Notes under the pieces: model-generated
What the model was told of the DNA's origin: nothing
Databases searched by the model: none
The model's input: the letters and a program-made list of their open reading frames with translations, nothing else
In this document: one piece after another, positions 60,875 through 64,000 of the stretch
How the letters are laid out: each line of letters opens with the position of its first letter
Position numbering within the stretch: position 1 is the stretch's first letter
Origin: Rhizobacter sp964253025
Lineage (GTDB): Bacteria; Pseudomonadota; Gammaproteobacteria; Burkholderiales; Burkholderiaceae_C
Assembly: GCF_964253025.1 (NCBI RefSeq)
Contig: NZ_CAXUQC020000001.1
Location: forward strand, 2,480,001 to 2,544,000
Length of the DNA stretch: 64,000 nucleotides
Reading direction: 5' to 3'
Program-made: the position numbers and the translations under genes

Positions 60875-62110
60875 TCAGGCAGTGGCGGCCAGCGCCACGG
60901 CGAAATCGTCTTGCAGGTCGGCGTAGTCCTCGATGCCGATGGACAGGCGGATCAGCGATTCGGCGATGCCCATGGCTTCGCGCCGCTCCCGCCCCATCTC
61001 GAAGAAGATGGTGTGGGCCACCGGAATGGCGAGCGTGCGGTTGTCTCCGAGGTGGCTCGACTTGATGACCACCTTGAGCGCATCGAGGAACGCGAACGGA
61101 TCACGCCGGTCCTCCAGCTCGAAGCTCATGAGGGCGCCGAACTGCCGGAACAGTTCACGCGCCCGCGCGTGCTGTGGATGTGCCTCGAGGCCGGGGTAAT
61201 GCACTTGCACCACGCCAGGTTGCGCCGACAACCAGGTGGCCAGGCGCAGTGCGTTGTCGCAGGCGCGGTCCATGCGCAGGGCGAGCGTCTCCGCCCCTGT
61301 CGAGATGCGGTGCGCGGCTTCGCCGCTCAGCGTGGCGCCCATGTCGCGCAGCCCCTTCTTGCGGACCTGCAGCAGACCCCAACCCGCTGCAGGCCCCTTG
61401 CGGTACGGCGGCAGGATGTTGGGGTACCGGCTCCAGTCGAAGCGCCCGGTGTCGGTGACGGCACCGCCCAGCACGTTGCCGTGCCCGCTGATCGACTTGG
61501 TGAGCGAGTTCACCACCAGCCCGGCGTCCACGGCGGCAGGCTGGAACAGGTAGGGCGTCGTCATGGTGTTGTCGACGACGAACAGGATGCCGCGTTCTGC
61601 GCACAGGCGGCCGATGCCGGCGAGGTCGGCCACCTGCGTGCGCGGGTTGGCCACCGTCTCCGTGAACACCATGCGCGTGTGCGGCCCGATGGCGGCCGCC
61701 ACCGCCCCCGACTCGGTGGCGTCGACGAGTGTCACCTCGCAGCCCAGGCTTTCGATCGTCTGCAACAGGCTGCTGGTGTTGCCGAAGAGAAAGCGACTGG
61801 CCACCAGATGGTCGCCCCGGCGCAGCAACGAGAGCAGCACGGCGGCGATCGCACCCATGCCGGTCGCGAAGGTCACCGTACCGGTACCGCCCTCGAGCAT
61901 CGAGACCTTGCGCTCCAGCGCCGCCGAGGTCGGGTTGCCCTGGCGGCCGTAGACATGGCCGCTGCGATCGCCCTGGAACACGGCCGCGAGGTCGCGGGCG
62001 GACTCGTAGCCGAAGGCCACCGCCGTGTGCGTCGGCTCGTGCGTCGCACCGTGTTCGACGCCCTTGAAATGGTCGGCGTGCAGCAGCCTGGTCGTCAGTC
62101 CCAGCGTCAT
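60875..62110 (-). CDS. Cys/Met-metabolism PLP enzyme (O-succinylhomoserine sulfhydrylase/cystathionine gamma-synthase type)
   Basis: 411 residues. PLP lysine Lys205 lies in NSLTKSISGHGNVLGG. Other family motifs are YGRQGNPT, FATGMGAIAAVL and SSHLGDNRTL. It belongs to the trans-sulfuration group that adds sulphide or cysteine to activated homoserine, or cleaves cystathionine; the exact reaction cannot be settled by reading. It converges with prmB and is divergent from the ABC-F gene with only 58 bp between starts. The long in-frame extension upstream is antisense to the ABC-F gene and was discarded; GAGGA nine bases upstream supports the chosen start. Confidence 0.9.
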   Translation of the reverse strand: MTLGLTTRLLHADHFKGVEHGATHEPTHTAVAFGYESARDLAAVFQGDRSGHVYGRQGNPTSAALERKVSMLEGGTGTVTFATGMGAIAAVLLSLLRRGDHLVASRFLFGNTSSLLQTIESLGCEVTLVDATESGAVAAAIGPHTRMVFTETVANPRTQVADLAGIGRLCAERGILFVVDNTMTTPYLFQPAAVDAGLVVNSLTKSISGHGNVLGGAVTDTGRFDWSRYPNILPPYRKGPAAGWGLLQVRKKGLRDMGATLSGEAAHRISTGAETLALRMDRACDNALRLATWLSAQPGVVQVHYPGLEAHPQHARARELFRQFGALMSFELEDRRDPFAFLDALKVVIKSSHLGDNRTLAIPVAHTIFFEMGRERREAMGIAESLIRLSIGIEDYADLQDDFAVALAATA

Positions 62111-62168
62111 CGGAATGTCCTCATTCGGTGTGTCGGTCAGAATCGAGCCCTGTCGATTTGATTTCACC

Positions 62169-64000
62169 ATGATTGTCCTCAAGAACATCACGCTGCGCCG
62201 TGGCACGAAGATCGTGCTGCAGGACGCGAGCGTCACGCTGCAACCCGGCGAAAAAGTCGGCCTCGTCGGCCGCAACGGCGCTGGAAAGTCGTCGCTCTTT
62301 TCCCTGCTGACGGGGCGCCTGCAACCGGACGGGGGCGACGTCGCCATGCCGCCTCGCTGGCGGATGGCCGAGGTGGCGCAGTCCATGCCCGAGACCGACC
62401 AGCCGGCGACCGACTTCGTGCTCGAGGGCGACACCCGCCTGATGGAGGCGAACGCCGCCCTGGCCGCCGCCGAAGCGGCGGACGATGGCAACGCCATGGC
62501 GGAAGCGCACCAGGCGATCAGCGAGGCCGGGGGCTTCGAGGCGCGGCCTCGCGCCCAGGCGCTGCTGATGGGCCTCGGCTTTCGCATCGACCAGGTCGAC
62601 GACCCGGTGAACAGCTTCTCCGGCGGCTGGCGCATGCGCCTTCAGCTGGCGCGCGCGCTGATGTGCCCAGCCGACCTGATGCTGCTCGACGAACCGACCA
62701 ACCACCTGGACCTGGACGCCCTGGTCTGGCTGGAAGCCTGGTTGCAGCGCTACGAAGGCACGATGATCGTCATCAGCCACGACCGCGAGTTCCTCGACGC
62801 CATCACCCGCGTGACGGTGCACCTGGACGAGACGCGGCTCACCCGCTACACCGGCAACTACACCGCGTTCGAGGAGATGCGGGCCGAGCGGCTGATGCAG
62901 GCGCAGGCCAACTTCGCCAAGCAGCAGGAGCGCATGGCGCACCTGCAGAAGTTCATCGACCGGTTCAAGGCCAAGGCAAGCAAGGCCAAGCAGGCGCAGA
63001 GCCGGGTCAAGGCGCTGGCTCGCATGGAAAAGCTGGGGCCGGTGCTCACGAGCAGCGATTTCCAGTTCGAGTTCCGCGAACCGCAGAGCCTGCCGAACCC
63101 GATGCTGGCGTTCTCCGACGTGTCGTGCGGCTACGCCGGCATCCCCATCGTGAGCCACATCAACCGGTCGGTGCTGGCCGGCCAGCGCATCGGCATCCTG
63201 GGCGCGAACGGCCAGGGCAAGTCGACGCTCGTGAAGACCATCGCCAAGGAGATTCCGCTGATCCACGGCGAAGTCACCGAGGGCAAGGGCCTGTCGATCG
63301 GCTATTTCGCCCAGCAGGAGCTCGACGTGCTGCAGCTCGACGACGGCCCGCTGATGCACATGGTGCGCCTGGCGCGCGACGTCGGCCCGGCCGGACGCGA
63401 ACAGGAGCTGCGCGACTTCCTGGGCTCGTTCCGCTTCGTGGGCGAAATGGTCACGCAGGCGGTGGGGTCGCTCAGCGGCGGTGAGAAGGCGCGGCTGGTG
63501 CTGGCGATGCTCGTGTGGCAGCGCCCCAACCTGCTGCTGATGGACGAGCCGACCAACCACCTGGACCTCACCACCCGCGAAGCCCTCAGCATGGCGCTCA
63601 ACGAGTTCGAGGGCACCGTCATGCTGGTGAGCCACGACCGGGCCCTGCTGCGTGAGGTGTGCGATGAGTTCTGGCTGGTGAGCGGTGGCGCGGTCAAGCC
63701 GTTCGACGGCGACCTCGACGACTACCAGAAGTGGTTGCTCGACACGTCCCGCGAGATGGCCAAGGCCGCCCGCGAGGCGGGCTCCGCCAAGGTCAAGGCT
63801 CAGAAGGCCGCGGCTTCCGCTGCGGCTGCGGTGGCGGCGGCCCCCTCGCCGATCGTCAAGGAAGACCGCAAGGCCAACGCCCAGCAGCGCCAGAAGCTGG
63901 CCGAGCAGGCCAAGCCGTTGAAGACGGAGCTCGCGACCGTCGAGCGCCGGATCGAGACCCTGGGTGCGGAAAAGGCCAACATCGAGGCCGCCGCGGCAAG
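62169..64000 (+). CDS. yheS: ABC-F family ATPase YheS-like, 3' end outside window
   Basis: At least 610 codons are visible; no stop occurs before the window ends. Two ABC domains: the first with Walker A GRNGAGKSS (Lys40), FSGGWRMRL and LLDEPTNHLDL; the second with GANGQGKST, SLSGGEKARL and MDEPTNHLDL. Between them lies the charged linker typical of ABC-F proteins (MAHLQKFIDRFKAKASKAKQ). There is no membrane domain. The opening MIVLKNITLRRG and the Ala-rich C-terminal extension point to YheS rather than EttA or Uup. ABC-F proteins bind the ribosomal E site and act on stalled translation. Confidence 0.93.
   Translation, partial: MIVLKNITLRRGTKIVLQDASVTLQPGEKVGLVGRNGAGKSSLFSLLTGRLQPDGGDVAMPPRWRMAEVAQSMPETDQPATDFVLEGDTRLMEANAALAAAEAADDGNAMAEAHQAISEAGGFEARPRAQALLMGLGFRIDQVDDPVNSFSGGWRMRLQLARALMCPADLMLLDEPTNHLDLDALVWLEAWLQRYEGTMIVISHDREFLDAITRVTVHLDETRLTRYTGNYTAFEEMRAERLMQAQANFAKQQERMAHLQKFIDRFKAKASKAKQAQSRVKALARMEKLGPVLTSSDFQFEFREPQSLPNPMLAFSDVSCGYAGIPIVSHINRSVLAGQRIGILGANGQGKSTLVKTIAKEIPLIHGEVTEGKGLSIGYFAQQELDVLQLDDGPLMHMVRLARDVGPAGREQELRDFLGSFRFVGEMVTQAVGSLSGGEKARLVLAMLVWQRPNLLLMDEPTNHLDLTTREALSMALNEFEGTVMLVSHDRALLREVCDEFWLVSGGAVKPFDGDLDDYQKWLLDTSREMAKAAREAGSAKVKAQKAAASAAAAVAAAPSPIVKEDRKANAQQRQKLAEQAKPLKTELATVERRIETLGAEKANIEAAAA

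Noticed and set aside
62111..62635. N-terminal extension of the PLP enzyme in the same open frame
   Set aside because: It is antisense to the first ABC domain of the YheS-like gene and lacks any similarity to the family; the start at 62110 matches usual lengths.

Overview
The window is a GC-rich piece of a beta-proteobacterial chromosome, most like the Burkholderiales (Rubrivivax/Leptothrix/Rhizobacter type). This placement is inferred from gene families and neighbourhoods: smc next to zipA, dapC-dapD-pilU-dapE-prmB, rimP-nusA-infB-rbfA-truB-typA, and a pyruvate dehydrogenase operon whose E3 subunit carries its own lipoyl domain. No phage, insertion sequence, CRISPR array or plasmid module was seen. 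Apart from one adhesion locus and a patch of small genes near 46-48 kb, the content is ordinary core genome.

Region 1 (1-12.9 kb) is a surface-adhesion module. It holds the C-terminal ~2,750 residues of a giant type I-secreted RTX adhesin with 103-residue repeats in an exact 618-bp two-unit period, Calx-beta domains, a von Willebrand A domain and RTX nonapeptides. Facing it are lapG and lapD, the periplasmic protease and the degenerate GGDEF/EAL c-di-GMP receptor that control adhesin release. Divergent from lapG is a TolC-family outer-membrane channel. The ABC transporter and membrane-fusion genes are not in the window.

Region 2 (12.9-28.6 kb) has the pyruvate dehydrogenase operon aceE-aceF-lpd (minus). 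Divergent from it are a PAS histidine kinase and a FixJ-type regulator, followed by folD, oligopeptidase A (prlC) and a secreted DUF4124-glutaredoxin protein. On the minus strand come an alpha/beta hydrolase and rmuC.

Region 3 (28.6-42.3 kb) carries the translation operon rimP-nusA-infB-rbfA-truB-typA (minus), with ATGA overlaps at rimP/nusA and truB/typA. It continues with fabI, a large Orn/Lys/Arg decarboxylase, an NfeD/SPFH membrane pair, a DUF2237 gene and tRNA-Ser(GGA).

Region 4 (42.3-47.7 kb) is accessory. It contains a Tat-signal short-chain dehydrogenase, a beta-propeller phytase lipoprotein, an unknown lipoprotein and five small genes with good ribosome-binding sites, one of them encoding a Cys-rich exported peptide.

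Region 5 (47.7-64 kb) is housekeeping: zipA and smc (minus), queF, an FMN reductase overlapping a bacterial SET-domain gene, a periplasmic glycerophosphodiesterase, and the lysine-branch genes dapC, dapD and dapE with a PilU-type ATPase among them. It ends with prmB, a Cys/Met-metabolism PLP enzyme and a 3'-truncated YheS-type ABC-F protein.
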